This document shows positions 1-8,183 of a DNA stretch of 64,000 nucleotides, piece after piece; position 1 is the first letter of the stretch, and every line of letters begins with the position of its first letter. Location of the stretch: NCBI RefSeq assembly GCF_001187435.1, contig NZ_LFXA01000014.1, positions 241,985 through 305,984 of the forward strand, written 5' to 3'. A program made the position numbers and the translations under genes. This DNA is from Streptomyces caatingaensis (GTDB lineage: Bacteria > Actinomycetota > Actinomycetes > Streptomycetales > Streptomycetaceae). The notes beneath the pieces were generated by a model that did no database searches, had not been told where the DNA came from, and saw only the letters and a program-made list of their open reading frames with translations.

Positions 1-213
1 GGGCCGGGGGAGCGGGCCGCCGTCCTCGACGGCCAGGTCATGCGAGGGGCCGGCGGGCCCTGCGACGCCGAACCCGCCGGGACGGCGCCGGATGTGCTGC
101 TGTTCCCCCGGAACCCGGTCCCCCGCGGACGCCTCGGCCGGCGTCCGCGCGGGACCGGGGGGAGCTCGGGCGGTCCTACGTCCTCGTCCCGCCCGTGTGA
201 GCGCCGGACGGCG

Positions 214-609
214 TCACTCGTTGCCGAAGCCGTTGCCCGCGACGAGGGCGATGCCGTCCGCGATGTGCGAGAGCTGGTCGTCGCCGTCGCTGATGACCGA
301 GTTGTCGGTGCACTCCTGCATCTGCTGCGAGGTGGCGATCGGCACGTCCTGGATGCCCAGGTTGAGCAGGATGCCGATGACCGACTGGACGCCGACCTTC
401 CCGAGGGCGATGCAGGGCTTGTTGAGCGAGCCCTCGATCGCGGTCATCTGGGGGCTCTCCTTGCCCCCGGTGACGGTGTCCCCGTAAGCGGACTTCGCGC
501 CGTTCGCGTCGACGGTGTCCTGACCGTTCCCGACGGCCGTGGCCGGGGTGGCCGCCGCGCCCAGCGCGGTGGCCGTCATGGCTGCCGTGACCAGTACCTT
601 CTGCAGCAC
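214..609 (-). CDS. Rodlin family secreted protein
   Basis: Rodlins are small secreted proteins that organise chaplin fibrils into the rodlet layer on aerial hyphae and spores. The 131-residue product has an N-terminal signal peptide ending near ATPATA. The mature part carries rodlin-family features: an asparagine/glycine-rich start, SPQMTAIEG, the stretch SLNKPCIAL, and a second conserved cysteine in QQMQECTDNS. I chose the GTG start at 609 because GAAAGG lies about eight bases upstream and the signal peptide then begins directly; the open frame extends further upstream but without signal-like sequence. Rodlins usually occur as an rdlA/rdlB pair near chaplins; no partner lies to the right, so one could lie left of the window. 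Confidence 0.88.
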   Translation of the reverse strand: MLQKVLVTAAMTATALGAAATPATAVGNGQDTVDANGAKSAYGDTVTGGKESPQMTAIEGSLNKPCIALGKVGVQSVIGILLNLGIQDVPIATSQQMQECTDNSVISDGDDQLSHIADGIALVAGNGFGNE

Positions 610-681
610 GTCTGCGCCTTTCGATCGACGAGGGCTGTTGGTGGGCTCTTGCGTGGAAAGCACCGTGAGCAACTCGGGCTT

Positions 682-699
682 TTCCGGGAAGTTCCGGAA
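682..699. promoter_or_regulatory. Inverted repeat upstream of rodlin gene
   Basis: TTCCGG and CCGGAA arms separated by six bases lie about 75 bases upstream of the rodlin start, in the 233-base gap between the rodlin and the divergent epimerase gene. The symmetry and position suit an operator, but no cognate regulator is identifiable. Confidence 0.3.
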
Positions 700-842
700 T
701 GTCACCCTTTCGCATCAGCGGTCATTCCTGGCCCCTCGGGCCTCATGTGGCCCGGATCACCCGGGGAGTTGTCACATCCGGCGCCCCGCCCCGTCCTGTC
801 CACGTCACACGCACCACGCACCGCACCACCGAAGGAGTCCTC

Positions 843-1772
843 ATGCGTGTCCTCGTCGCCGGAGCCACCGGAGTGATCGGCCGTCAGCTCGTCCCGCTGC
901 TCACCGCGACCGGGTACGAGGTGACCGCCCTCTCCCGCAGCGGACGGCCCGTCGGGGGCCCGGGCGTCCGCGCGGTCGCGGCCGACGCGCTCGACCGCGC
1001 GGCCCTCACCCGGGCCGTACGGGACGCCCGCCCGGACGCCGTCGTCCACCTGATCACCGCCATCCCCGCCGACATCGACCCCCGCCGCATGGCACGGGAC
1101 ATGGGCCCCACCGGCCGCCTCCGCCGCGAGGGCACCCGCAACCTCCTCGACGCCGCCCGGGAAGCGGGCGCCGGCCGCGTCATCACCCAGGGCGTCGCCT
1201 TCTCCTACGACCCCGGCGCGGGCCCCGGCCCGGCCGACGAGGACCAGCCCCTCTGGAACGCCCCGCCCCGGCCGATGCGCGACTCCGTCGCCGCCCTGAA
1301 GGAGCTCGAACGCCTCACCGCCCGGGCCGGCGGCCTCGTCCTGCGCTTCGGCCACCTCTACGGCCCCGGCACCGCCCTCGCCGCCGACGGCTCGACCGTC
1401 CGCCGCGTCCGCGCCCGCCGGATGCCGCTCGTCGGCCCGGGCACCGCCACCTTCTCCTTCACCCACACCCACGACGCCGCCACCGCCGTCGTCGCCGCCC
1501 TCGCCCGCCCCGCCACCGGGGCCCTCAACATCGTCGACGACGAACCCGCCCAGGTCCGGGAATGGCTCCCCGAACTGGCCGATATCCTGGGCGCTCCCGC
1601 CCCGCGGAAGATCCCCACGGCACCGGCCAGGATCGTCGCGGGGCCGGTGGGCGTCGCCTACATGACCCGGCTGCGCGGCGCCGACAACGCCCGCGCGCGG
1701 CTCGCGCTGGACTGGCGCCCCCGCTACACGACATGGCGCGACGGGTTCCGGGCCGAGCTGGGAGAGAAGTGA
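843..1772 (+). CDS. NAD-dependent epimerase/dehydratase family protein
   Basis: A 309-residue extended short-chain dehydrogenase. The N-terminus reads VLVAGATGVIG, the GxxGxxG Rossmann motif for NAD(P), and the body has the NmrA/epimerase-like layout. The ATG at 843 is preceded by GAAGGAG at good spacing; the open frame extends upstream but lacks a plausible start there. Its stop overlaps the GTG start of the sigma-factor gene (GTGA), so the two are probably translationally coupled. ECF41-type sigma genes are commonly paired with genes for oxidoreductases, epimerases or carboxymuconolactone decarboxylases, which this arrangement matches. The substrate cannot be inferred. Confidence 0.85.
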   Translation: MRVLVAGATGVIGRQLVPLLTATGYEVTALSRSGRPVGGPGVRAVAADALDRAALTRAVRDARPDAVVHLITAIPADIDPRRMARDMGPTGRLRREGTRNLLDAAREAGAGRVITQGVAFSYDPGAGPGPADEDQPLWNAPPRPMRDSVAALKELERLTARAGGLVLRFGHLYGPGTALAADGSTVRRVRARRMPLVGPGTATFSFTHTHDAATAVVAALARPATGALNIVDDEPAQVREWLPELADILGAPAPRKIPTAPARIVAGPVGVAYMTRLRGADNARARLALDWRPRYTTWRDGFRAELGEK

Positions 1773-2614
1773 CCGACGAGTTCGAGGCCCTGCGCCCACT
1801 GCTGCTGGGGCTGGCCTACCGGATGCTCGGCAGCATGTGGGACGCCGAGGACGTGGTGCAGGACGCCTGCCTGCGCTGGCTGCGCACCGACCGGGACGGG
1901 GTCCGCGAGCCCCGCGCCTTCCTCGCCACGGTCGTCTCCCGCCTGGCCCTGGACCGGCTCCGCTCCGCCCGGGTCGCGCGCGAGGCCTACCCCGGCCCCT
2001 GGCTCCCCGAGCCCGTCGCCACCGACTCCGCCGGCCCCCTGGACACCGCCGAGCTGCTCGACACCCTCTCCTACGCGACCCTCCACCTCATGGAGCGCCT
2101 CACCCCGCCGGAGCGCGCGGTGTTCGTCCTGCGGGACGCCTTCGAGATGCCGTACGCGCAGATCGCCGAGGTCGTCGGCGCCTCCGCGGCCACCTGCCGG
2201 CAGATCCACCGCCGTGCCCTCGGCCACCTCGCCGCGTCCCGCCACCGCGCCCGGCCCTCGGCCGAGGAGCACGAACGGCTGCTCACCCGCTTCCTCGACG
2301 CGGCCACGGGCGGTGATCTCGCCGCGCTGGAGGACGTGTTGAGCGCCGACATCACCGCCTGGAGCGACGGCGGCGGCAAGGTGAGCGCGGCCCGGCGCCC
2401 GATCACGGGCCGCGACAAGGTCACGGCCTTCGTCCTCGGCCTGACGAGCCGGCACGAGATCTCCTGGGCCCGGTTCGTCGACGCCAACGGCCGGCCGGCC
2501 GTCCTGCTGGCCTCGGGCGCCGAGCGGCAGCTCGTCCTCGCGGACACCGGCGACGGGCGCATCCACACGCTCTACGCCGTGCGCAACCCCGACAAGCTGC
2601 TGCGGGTGGGGTGA
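1769..2614 (+). CDS. ECF sigma factor with SnoaL-like C-terminal domain (SigJ/ECF41 type)
   Basis: A 281-residue extracytoplasmic-function sigma factor. Region 2 lies near residues 8-75 (LGLAYRMLGSMWDAEDVVQD), and region 4 near residues 110-165 includes an HTH (PYAQIAEVVGASAATCRQIH). A C-terminal domain of about 110 residues follows and resembles the SnoaL/NTF2 fold that in the ECF41 group modulates sigma activity in place of a separate anti-sigma factor. No anti-sigma gene is adjacent, consistent with that group. The GTG start overlaps the stop of the upstream epimerase gene. The target regulon probably includes this operon, as in characterised ECF41 members, but no promoter motif was identified with confidence. 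Confidence 0.85.
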   Translation: MTDEFEALRPLLLGLAYRMLGSMWDAEDVVQDACLRWLRTDRDGVREPRAFLATVVSRLALDRLRSARVAREAYPGPWLPEPVATDSAGPLDTAELLDTLSYATLHLMERLTPPERAVFVLRDAFEMPYAQIAEVVGASAATCRQIHRRALGHLAASRHRARPSAEEHERLLTRFLDAATGGDLAALEDVLSADITAWSDGGGKVSAARRPITGRDKVTAFVLGLTSRHEISWARFVDANGRPAVLLASGAERQLVLADTGDGRIHTLYAVRNPDKLLRVG

Positions 2615-2761
2615 GGGACGGGCCGTCGCCTCCGCGCCGCCCGCGGGCCACCGGAAAGCCGCGTGTCCTTCACCCGTTCGGCCCTGTTGAGCAGGGGGAG
2701 GGGCGGTGTTCCCGCCGTGCCCGGTGCCCCGGCGACGCCCCCTGCGCGAAAGGTGATCACG

Positions 2762-3259
2762 TTGACCAAGCACCCTCTGATGCCGCGGGCCGACTGGCTC
2801 GCCACCCGGCCCCGGGTCCTCGCCTCGGCCTCGGCCGTCGTCCACGACGCGCGGCAGCGCATCCTGCTCCTGCACGCGAGCTGGGTGGACGAGTGGCAGT
2901 TCCCCGGGGGCGGGCAGGACGACGGGGAGGACCTCTGGCAGACCGCCGTGCGGGAGACGGCCGAGGAGACCGGCCTCGGCATGCCGCCGCACCCCGAACT
3001 GCTCGCCGTCGACTGGGGAGTGCACCCCGAGGGCATCGCCGAGTGCTGGGCCCTGTTCCGGGGACCGCTGGTGGACCCCGACCGCCTGGAGATCACGCTG
3101 TCCGACGAGCACGACGACTGGCGGATGCTCACCGCCGAGGAGTGGGCACCCCTCGTCCACCCCGGGCAGGCCCGCGTCCTGGCCATCGCGCGCGACGGCC
3201 TGCGCGGCGGACGGTGCGCGTACCTGCGGAACGGCAGCCACCTGGAGGACGTCCGCTGA
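2762..3259 (+). CDS. Nudix hydrolase
   Basis: Nudix enzymes hydrolyse nucleoside diphosphates linked to another moiety. The protein has a complete Nudix box: a glycine, then glutamate six residues on, then RETAEETGL, matching Gx5Ex7REUxEExGU, within the usual strand-helix context (WQFPGGG before it). At about 165 residues it is of normal size for a stand-alone Nudix protein. The start is uncertain: TTG at 2762 has GAAAGG about eight bases upstream, GTG at 2753 is too close to that site, and ATG at 2780 would remove six more residues. The substrate is unknown. A secreted-protein gene follows on the same strand. Confidence 0.82.
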   Translation: MTKHPLMPRADWLATRPRVLASASAVVHDARQRILLLHASWVDEWQFPGGGQDDGEDLWQTAVRETAEETGLGMPPHPELLAVDWGVHPEGIAECWALFRGPLVDPDRLEITLSDEHDDWRMLTAEEWAPLVHPGQARVLAIARDGLRGGRCAYLRNGSHLEDVR

Positions 3260-3329
3260 GCACCGCCCACCGCGCGGGCTCCCGCGGCCGGTCCGTGTCG
3301 TCCCTCCGGTCCCGCTCGTTCAGGAGGGC

Positions 3330-3608
3330 ATGAACCGGCACAGCCTGACCCGCGCCGCCCTCGGCGCGCTCCTCCTCGCCACCGGCGGCGTCGCCGCCGC
3401 GTCCGCCACCGCGCACGCCGCCGAACCCGGGGCGGCCGCCGCCCCGGAGCCCGCGGCCGCCGGCCCCTTCTCGCGGCTCGTCGGGCCCGTCGCCGACGAC
3501 GTCTCCGCCGAGCGGGCCGTCTCCCTCGTCAAGGAGAATGTGAAGAGCACCGTCCCGGGAGAGGTGTCGGGCGGGGTGTCCGTCCAGACGCCCCTCTCCC
3601 GGCTCTGA
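3330..3608 (+). CDS. Small secreted protein, unknown function
   Basis: A 92-residue product with a clear Sec signal peptide (Arg-containing n-region, LGALLLATGGVAAAS core, cleavage near AHA-AEPG), followed by an alanine/proline-rich linker and a short C-terminal segment without cysteines. AGGAGG lies six bases before the ATG, which supports the gene. It is one of several tiny exported proteins in the window; no family was recognised. It lies 37 bases before the DNA glycosylase gene on the same strand, with no obvious functional link. Confidence 0.7.
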   Translation: MNRHSLTRAALGALLLATGGVAAASATAHAAEPGAAAAPEPAAAGPFSRLVGPVADDVSAERAVSLVKENVKSTVPGEVSGGVSVQTPLSRL

Positions 3609-3645
3609 CGGGACACGGACCGGCCCACGCCCGAGGAGGCAGCGC

Positions 3646-4434
3646 GTGCCCGAGGGGGACACCGTCTGGCGCACCGCGCGCGACCTCCACCGCGGCCTGG
3701 CCGGCGCGCCGCTGACCCGGTGCGACCTGCGGGTGCCGGCCCTCGCCGCCACCGACCTCACCGGCCGCCGGGTCCTCGCGTCCGTCCCGCGCGGCAAGCA
3801 CCTGCTGCTCCGCGTCGAAGGCGGCCTCACCCTCCACTCGCATCTCGGCATGGACGGCTCCTGGCGCGTCCGCCCCGCCGGGGCGACGCTGCGGACCGGT
3901 GACCACCGGATCCGCGCCGTCCTGGCCGCCGCCGGGCACACGGCCGTCGGCTACGACCTCCCGGTGCTCCAACTCCTGCGCACGGCCGACGAGTCCACCG
4001 CCGTGGGACACCTCGGCCCCGACCTCCTCGGCCCGGACTGGGACGCCGAGGAGGCCGTGCGCCGTCTCCTCGCCGACCCCGCCCGCCCGGTCGGCGAGGC
4101 GCTGCTCGACCAGCGCAACCTCGCGGGCATCGGCAATGTCTACAAGAGCGAACTCTGCTTCCTGCTGCGCGTCCCACCCTGGCTGCCGGTCTCGCGGCTG
4201 CCGTCCCCCGAGCGCCTGGTGGCCCTCGCCAAGAAGCTCCTGGAACTCAACAAGTCCCGCACCGCCCGCGTCACCACCGCCGACCCGCGCCCCGACCGGC
4301 GCCTGTGGGTCTACGGACGGGCCGGCCGCCCCTGCCGCCGCTGCGGCACCCCCGTCCGGGGCGGGGCACAGGGCCCGCCCGGGCAGCAGCGTCCCACGTA
4401 CTGGTGCCCGCGCTGCCAGGAGCAGGGCGCGTAA
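3646..4434 (+). CDS. Fpg/Nei-family DNA glycosylase (Nei2-like)
   Basis: A bifunctional base-excision repair glycosylase/AP lyase expected to remove oxidised pyrimidines. The N-terminus PEGDTVWRTA supplies the catalytic proline (after Met removal) and glutamate typical of the family. A helix-two-turn-helix segment follows in the middle (LLDQRNLAGIGNVYKSE), and the C-terminus carries a zinc finger with CRRCG and WCPRCQ. Length (262 residues) is normal. The GTG start at 3646 is fixed by the need to begin at Pro2-Glu3. The start motif is closer to actinobacterial Nei2 than to Fpg/MutM. It is convergent with the hydrolase gene that follows. Confidence 0.9.
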   Translation: MPEGDTVWRTARDLHRGLAGAPLTRCDLRVPALAATDLTGRRVLASVPRGKHLLLRVEGGLTLHSHLGMDGSWRVRPAGATLRTGDHRIRAVLAAAGHTAVGYDLPVLQLLRTADESTAVGHLGPDLLGPDWDAEEAVRRLLADPARPVGEALLDQRNLAGIGNVYKSELCFLLRVPPWLPVSRLPSPERLVALAKKLLELNKSRTARVTTADPRPDRRLWVYGRAGRPCRRCGTPVRGGAQGPPGQQRPTYWCPRCQEQGA

Positions 4435-4457
4435 CCCGACGGCGCGGGTGCTTGCGG

Positions 4458-5156
4458 TCAGCCGGGCGAGGCGCCGAGGAGGATCCGCGCCAGCTCGCGC
4501 GGCCGGGAGAACATCGGCCAGTGGCCCGTGTCCAGCCCCGCCGCCCGCCACCGCTCCTCGCCCAGCAGCTCGGCCACGTCCTCACCGGGCCCCTCACCGG
4601 CGAGCCCGCACACGACGTACGTCCCCGCCAACTCACCGAGCGGCCGGACGAGCACGGCCGGTTCGGTCAGCGTGGCGCCCGGGTGCGGCGTCGAACCGCG
4701 CACGATCCGGGCGATCTGCTCGTCGGTGAGGCCGTGACCGGCGTAGTGGGACGCGGGCGGAACGGCCCAGAATCCGCCGTTCGCGTCGAGCGACGCCTTC
4801 AGCGCCGCCCCGCCGTCCGGCCACCCGGCGGCGAACGACGCGCCGTCGGCGGGGACGCCGGCGTCGACGAGGACGACGTGCTCCAGCCGGTCGCCGATCC
4901 GCCCGGCGGCCTGGCCGACCGGGATGCCCGCGTAACTGTGGCCCACCAGAATGACGTTGCGCAGATCCCGGTGCTCGATCGCGTCCACGATGTCCTGGAC
5001 ATGGGTCTGTTGCCCGGCCGGCATGCCCCGCTTCTCCGCGAGGCCGGACAGGGTCAGCGGATGGGCGCCGTGGCCGGCCGCGCGCAGGTGCGGCACCACC
5101 TCGTCCCACGCCCAGGATCCGAGCCGTGCGCCGGCGACCAGTACGAATTCCGTCAT
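4458..5156 (-). CDS. Alpha/beta-fold hydrolase
   Basis: A 232-residue single-domain alpha/beta hydrolase of the hydroxynitrile-lyase/esterase type. The nucleophile elbow is GHSYAG with the serine at about residue 93; an oxyanion-hole strand FVLVAGARLGSWAW lies at the N-terminus, and the C-terminal AAGLDTGHWPMF supplies the catalytic histidine. It is probably an esterase or a related C-C/C-O hydrolase, but the substrate cannot be read from sequence. It is convergent with the glycosylase gene and divergent from the FAD-subunit gene. Confidence 0.85.
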   Translation of the reverse strand: MTEFVLVAGARLGSWAWDEVVPHLRAAGHGAHPLTLSGLAEKRGMPAGQQTHVQDIVDAIEHRDLRNVILVGHSYAGIPVGQAAGRIGDRLEHVVLVDAGVPADGASFAAGWPDGGAALKASLDANGGFWAVPPASHYAGHGLTDEQIARIVRGSTPHPGATLTEPAVLVRPLGELAGTYVVCGLAGEGPGEDVAELLGEERWRAAGLDTGHWPMFSRPRELARILLGASPG

Positions 5157-5486
5157 GACCGGATCCTAGGGCGGGCTCCGGGGCAGGCGTCGGCCGGGTC
5201 ACGCCCGGGCCGTGGCCGCCGGACGCCCGGCCGGGTGCACGGTGACGTCCGAACCGAGGTGCGGCACACGGCGATCAGGGAGTACCCGGCGCGGCGGTGG
5301 GGGCCGACCGCCGTTGTCGTTCGTGGCGCGGAGTCGTTTCCTTTCACTTACGGGCAGTTGAGGGCACGCTCCGCCGGATCGGGGCTAGTCTCGGTCTCGC
5401 CCGCGCGCTTCCCGGCACCTCGGCCCCCGAAGCGCAAGCGGACGAACACCCGCCCGCCACGCACTCACGAAAGCAGGTCGGTCGCT
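5157..5486. other. Intergenic region between divergent genes
   Basis: A 330-base gap between the hydrolase and the FAD-binding subunit gene. It should hold both promoters. A TAGTCT that could be a -10 element of the rightward promoter sits at 5386-5391, but I found no -35 at normal spacing. No coding potential was recognised. Confidence 0.4.
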
Positions 5487-6191
5487 GTGCTGTTGCGTCT
5501 GCCCACAACGGTGTCCGAAGCGCAGGAGTACCTGGCCGAGGGGGCCGTGCCGGTCGGCGGGGCCACGCTCGTGTGGGCCACCTGGCAGCGGGAGGGCTTC
5601 CCGCCGCTGGCGATGTCCCTGCGGGAACTCCCCGAAGCCAACGTCCTGGGGCGGGACACGGTCGGCGGCGCGGTCGTCCTGCACCGCGTGGACGACCGGG
5701 TCCCGGACGTGCTGCGGCTGGCGGCCGGCGCGGTCGGCACCGGGGCCGTGCGGCGGACGGCGACGGTCGGCGGCAACCTCGTCGGCAGCACGCTGCGCTG
5801 CCTGCTGCCGGCGGCGCTCGTCCTGGACGCCCGCGCGACCGTGCTGGAACCCGACGGCATACGGGAGACCGATCTGGCCGAGGTGGTGGCCAAACGCCCC
5901 GTCCTGCTCAGCCTGCACTGGCGCGAGCCGGTCGCCTGCGCCTACCGCAAACTGGACGCCGAGGCCGGCGGGCCGCCGCCCCTCGTGGTCGCCTCGGCGG
6001 TGCACGGCGACGCCGCCGGCGAGCGCCTGCGGGTCGCCGTCCGGGACGGCTACGAGGTGACCGACGGCAGCGCCCCGTGCGCCGCCGGCGCCGAGGAGGT
6101 CCTGCGCGCGCTGCGCGCGACGGCCCTCGGCGATCTGCCGGACGCCGCGTGGGAGGCCGTCCGCGCCCAGGTCACCGGCCTGCTGGGCTGA
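5487..6191 (+). CDS. FAD-binding medium subunit of a molybdenum hydroxylase (CoxM/XdhB-like), orphan
   Basis: A 234-residue protein resembling the FAD-binding subunit of CO-dehydrogenase/xanthine-dehydrogenase enzymes, which passes electrons from the iron-sulfur subunit to the acceptor. The FAD-loop region VPVGGATLVW near the N-terminus, the segment RRTATVGGNLVGST near residues 90-103 (second FAD loop), and the CO_deh_flav_C-like C-terminal domain support this. GTG at 5487 fits the start of the first strand. The large molybdopterin and small 2Fe-2S subunits that normally flank this gene are absent, so its partner must be elsewhere or it has a different role. Confidence 0.8.
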   Translation: MLLRLPTTVSEAQEYLAEGAVPVGGATLVWATWQREGFPPLAMSLRELPEANVLGRDTVGGAVVLHRVDDRVPDVLRLAAGAVGTGAVRRTATVGGNLVGSTLRCLLPAALVLDARATVLEPDGIRETDLAEVVAKRPVLLSLHWREPVACAYRKLDAEAGGPPPLVVASAVHGDAAGERLRVAVRDGYEVTDGSAPCAAGAEEVLRALRATALGDLPDAAWEAVRAQVTGLLG

Positions 6192-6208
6192 GGCGGCGGG
6201 CGACCGGG

Positions 6209-6775
6209 TCATCTCCGGTACGCCCGGAAGCGGAACCGCCCCTCGCGCACGCTGACCTGGGCTTCGTCGAAGCCCGCCGCCCGGAGCCGGCCGGCCAGCG
6301 TGTCCGGCGGTACGGGGACGCAGGTGTCCCCGAGGTGGAGCAGGCGGAAGCGCAGCCCGTCCACCGCGTCGCAGCCCACGAAGACCCCGCCGGGCCGCAG
6401 CACGCGGAAGGCCTCGGCGAAGAGCCGGTCCTGCCGCTCCCGCGACGGCACGTGATGCAGCATCGTGAAGCAGGCCACCGAGTCGAAACGCCCAGCCGAC
6501 ACCGGCAGGTTCGCCGCGTCGGCGTGCAGGATCTCCGTACGGTGGCCGAAGCGCCGGCACAGCCCCTCGATCGCCGAACGGTCGGTCTCGGCGACGCAGA
6601 GGTTCCGCACCCGGTCCAGCAGGACACGTGTGGTCACACCGGGACCGGGGCCTATCTCCAGGGCGTCCGAGCCCAGTTGAACACCGCTCAGCGTCCACGG
6701 GAGCACCTCGTCCTCCACCGTGCGGGCCCAGCGGCGGGAGCGGCAGAAGAAGCGGTGGTAACGGTTCATCGCCAT
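6209..6775 (-). CDS. Class I SAM-dependent methyltransferase
   Basis: A 188-residue protein with the class I Rossmann methyltransferase core: motif I ALEIGPGPGVTT near residues 39-50, an acidic residue ending strand 2 (CVAETD), motif II/III ILHADAANLPV and motif IV DSVACFTMLHHV, followed by LRPGG. This is the Methyltransf_11 pattern. The substrate is unknown. The gene is convergent with the FAD-subunit gene and divergent from the serine-hydrolase gene. Confidence 0.85.
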   Translation of the reverse strand: MAMNRYHRFFCRSRRWARTVEDEVLPWTLSGVQLGSDALEIGPGPGVTTRVLLDRVRNLCVAETDRSAIEGLCRRFGHRTEILHADAANLPVSAGRFDSVACFTMLHHVPSRERQDRLFAEAFRVLRPGGVFVGCDAVDGLRFRLLHLGDTCVPVPPDTLAGRLRAAGFDEAQVSVREGRFRFRAYRR

Positions 6776-7027
6776 CCCCCGAGGCTAGGGCAGGGGAGGG
6801 CCCGGCAGCCACGGAGCGGGGACCGGCCAGGGCCCGGCGGTCACACGGCCGCGGCCCGCACCGGCCAGCGCAGCAGCACCGCCGGACAGAGCAGCCACCC
6901 GCCCCGCGCCAAGGACGAGGTCATACCCGGGTATGCCCCATGGGCGCGCCCCGAAGTGGGCATGATCGAGCGGAGGCGATCCGAGGACCGCATTTCCAGG
7001 ACCGTATTCCGGAGGAAGGGAACTGCC

Positions 7028-8183
7028 GTGGGAGACCACCCGATACAGGGCCGCGTGGCCGACGGATTCGAGGCCGTGCGCGAGGAGTTCGCCGCCGTCG
7101 CGGCCGAGGAGGGCGGCGACCACGCGGCCCAACTGGCCGTCTACCGGCACGGCGAACTGGTCGTCGACCTGTGGACCGGCCCGGACGTCACCGGGGACTC
7201 GCTGCTCGGCGTGTTCTCCGTGACCAAGGGCGCCGCCTACCTGGTCGTCGCCCTGCTCGTGCAGGACGGCGTCCTGGACCTGGACCGCCCGGTCAGCCAC
7301 TACTGGCCCGAGTTCGCCGCCGAGGGCAAACGCGACATCACCCTGCGCCGGCTCCTGGCGCACCAGGCCGGACTGGTCGGCGCGGACGCCGGCTTCACGC
7401 TCGGCGAACTCGCCGACGACCGCGTCGTCGCCGAACGCCTCGGCGCGCAGCGCCCCTACTGGCGGCCGGGCAGCGCCTTCGGCTACCACGCGCTGGTCAT
7501 CGGGGCGCTGGCCGGCGAGGTGGTGCGCCGCGCCACCGGCAGAACGCTCCAGGAGCACTTCGCCGAGCGCGTCCGCGACGCGTACGCGGTCGACGTCCAC
7601 CTCGGGCTCCCCGAGGAGCAGGAGTCCCGATTCCTGGGCGTCCTGCCGATGGTGGCCACCCCGGAGCGGCTGGCCGGGCTGGCGGCCGACGCCGTCGGCC
7701 CCCGCTCGCTGCCGGGCATCGCCTTCAACTACCCCCGCCCGGACAACCCCGGCATGTGGGAGCTGCCCAACTTCCGCGTGGTCAGGGCCCTGGGCCCCGC
7801 CTCGTTCGGCGGCGTGGCCTCGGCGCGCGGCCTGGCGCGGATGTACGCGGCCGCGACCGTCCCGCCGGACGGCGCGGCGCCGCTGCTGAAGCCGGACACC
7901 GCCGCCGCGTTCGCGCAGATCCACTCCAGCGGCCACGACCTGGTCGACCCGCGAGTACCGGGCCTACGGGGTGGGCTTCGAGGCCACGGCCGAGCACTAT
8001 CCGGCCCTGGGGCAGGGCGCGTTCGGGCACGGCGGGGCGGGCGGGCAGCAGGCGTTCGCCGACCCGCGCAACGGGCTGGCGTACGGCTACGGCCGCCGGC
8101 GGTTCCCGTTCCCCGTCGGCCCCGCCCCGGAGAACGCCCGCCTGATCCGCGCGGTCTGCGCCGCCGCCGCCCGCCTGGGCTAG
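7028..8183 (+). pseudogene. Serine hydrolase / class C beta-lactamase-like esterase, frameshifted
   Basis: The first 308 or so codons, from GTG at 7028 with GGAGGAAGGG upstream, encode a beta-lactamase-fold serine hydrolase. It has the SxxK motif SVTK (serine about residue 65), the YxN-like FGYH segment and the characteristic LLAHQAGL. After residues GHDLVD the frame is lost. The next frame, from about 7951, continues the same protein with YRAYGVGFEATAEHYPALG, then GHGGAGGQQAFADP (the C-terminal HxG-type motif) and a normal C-terminus ending at 8183. One extra C in the CCC at 7948-7950 explains the break. The split protein would lack the third active-site motif. It could be a true pseudogene or a sequencing error. 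Confidence 0.82.

Noticed and set aside
1..213. Possible end of an upstream gene
   Set aside because: Frames stay open because of high GC, but no recognisable protein features or consistent codon bias support a gene.
539..2614. A 691-codon open frame covering the epimerase and sigma-factor genes
   Set aside because: Only its last part, from 1769, is the real sigma factor; the rest is an Arg/Pro-rich shadow of the epimerase in another frame.
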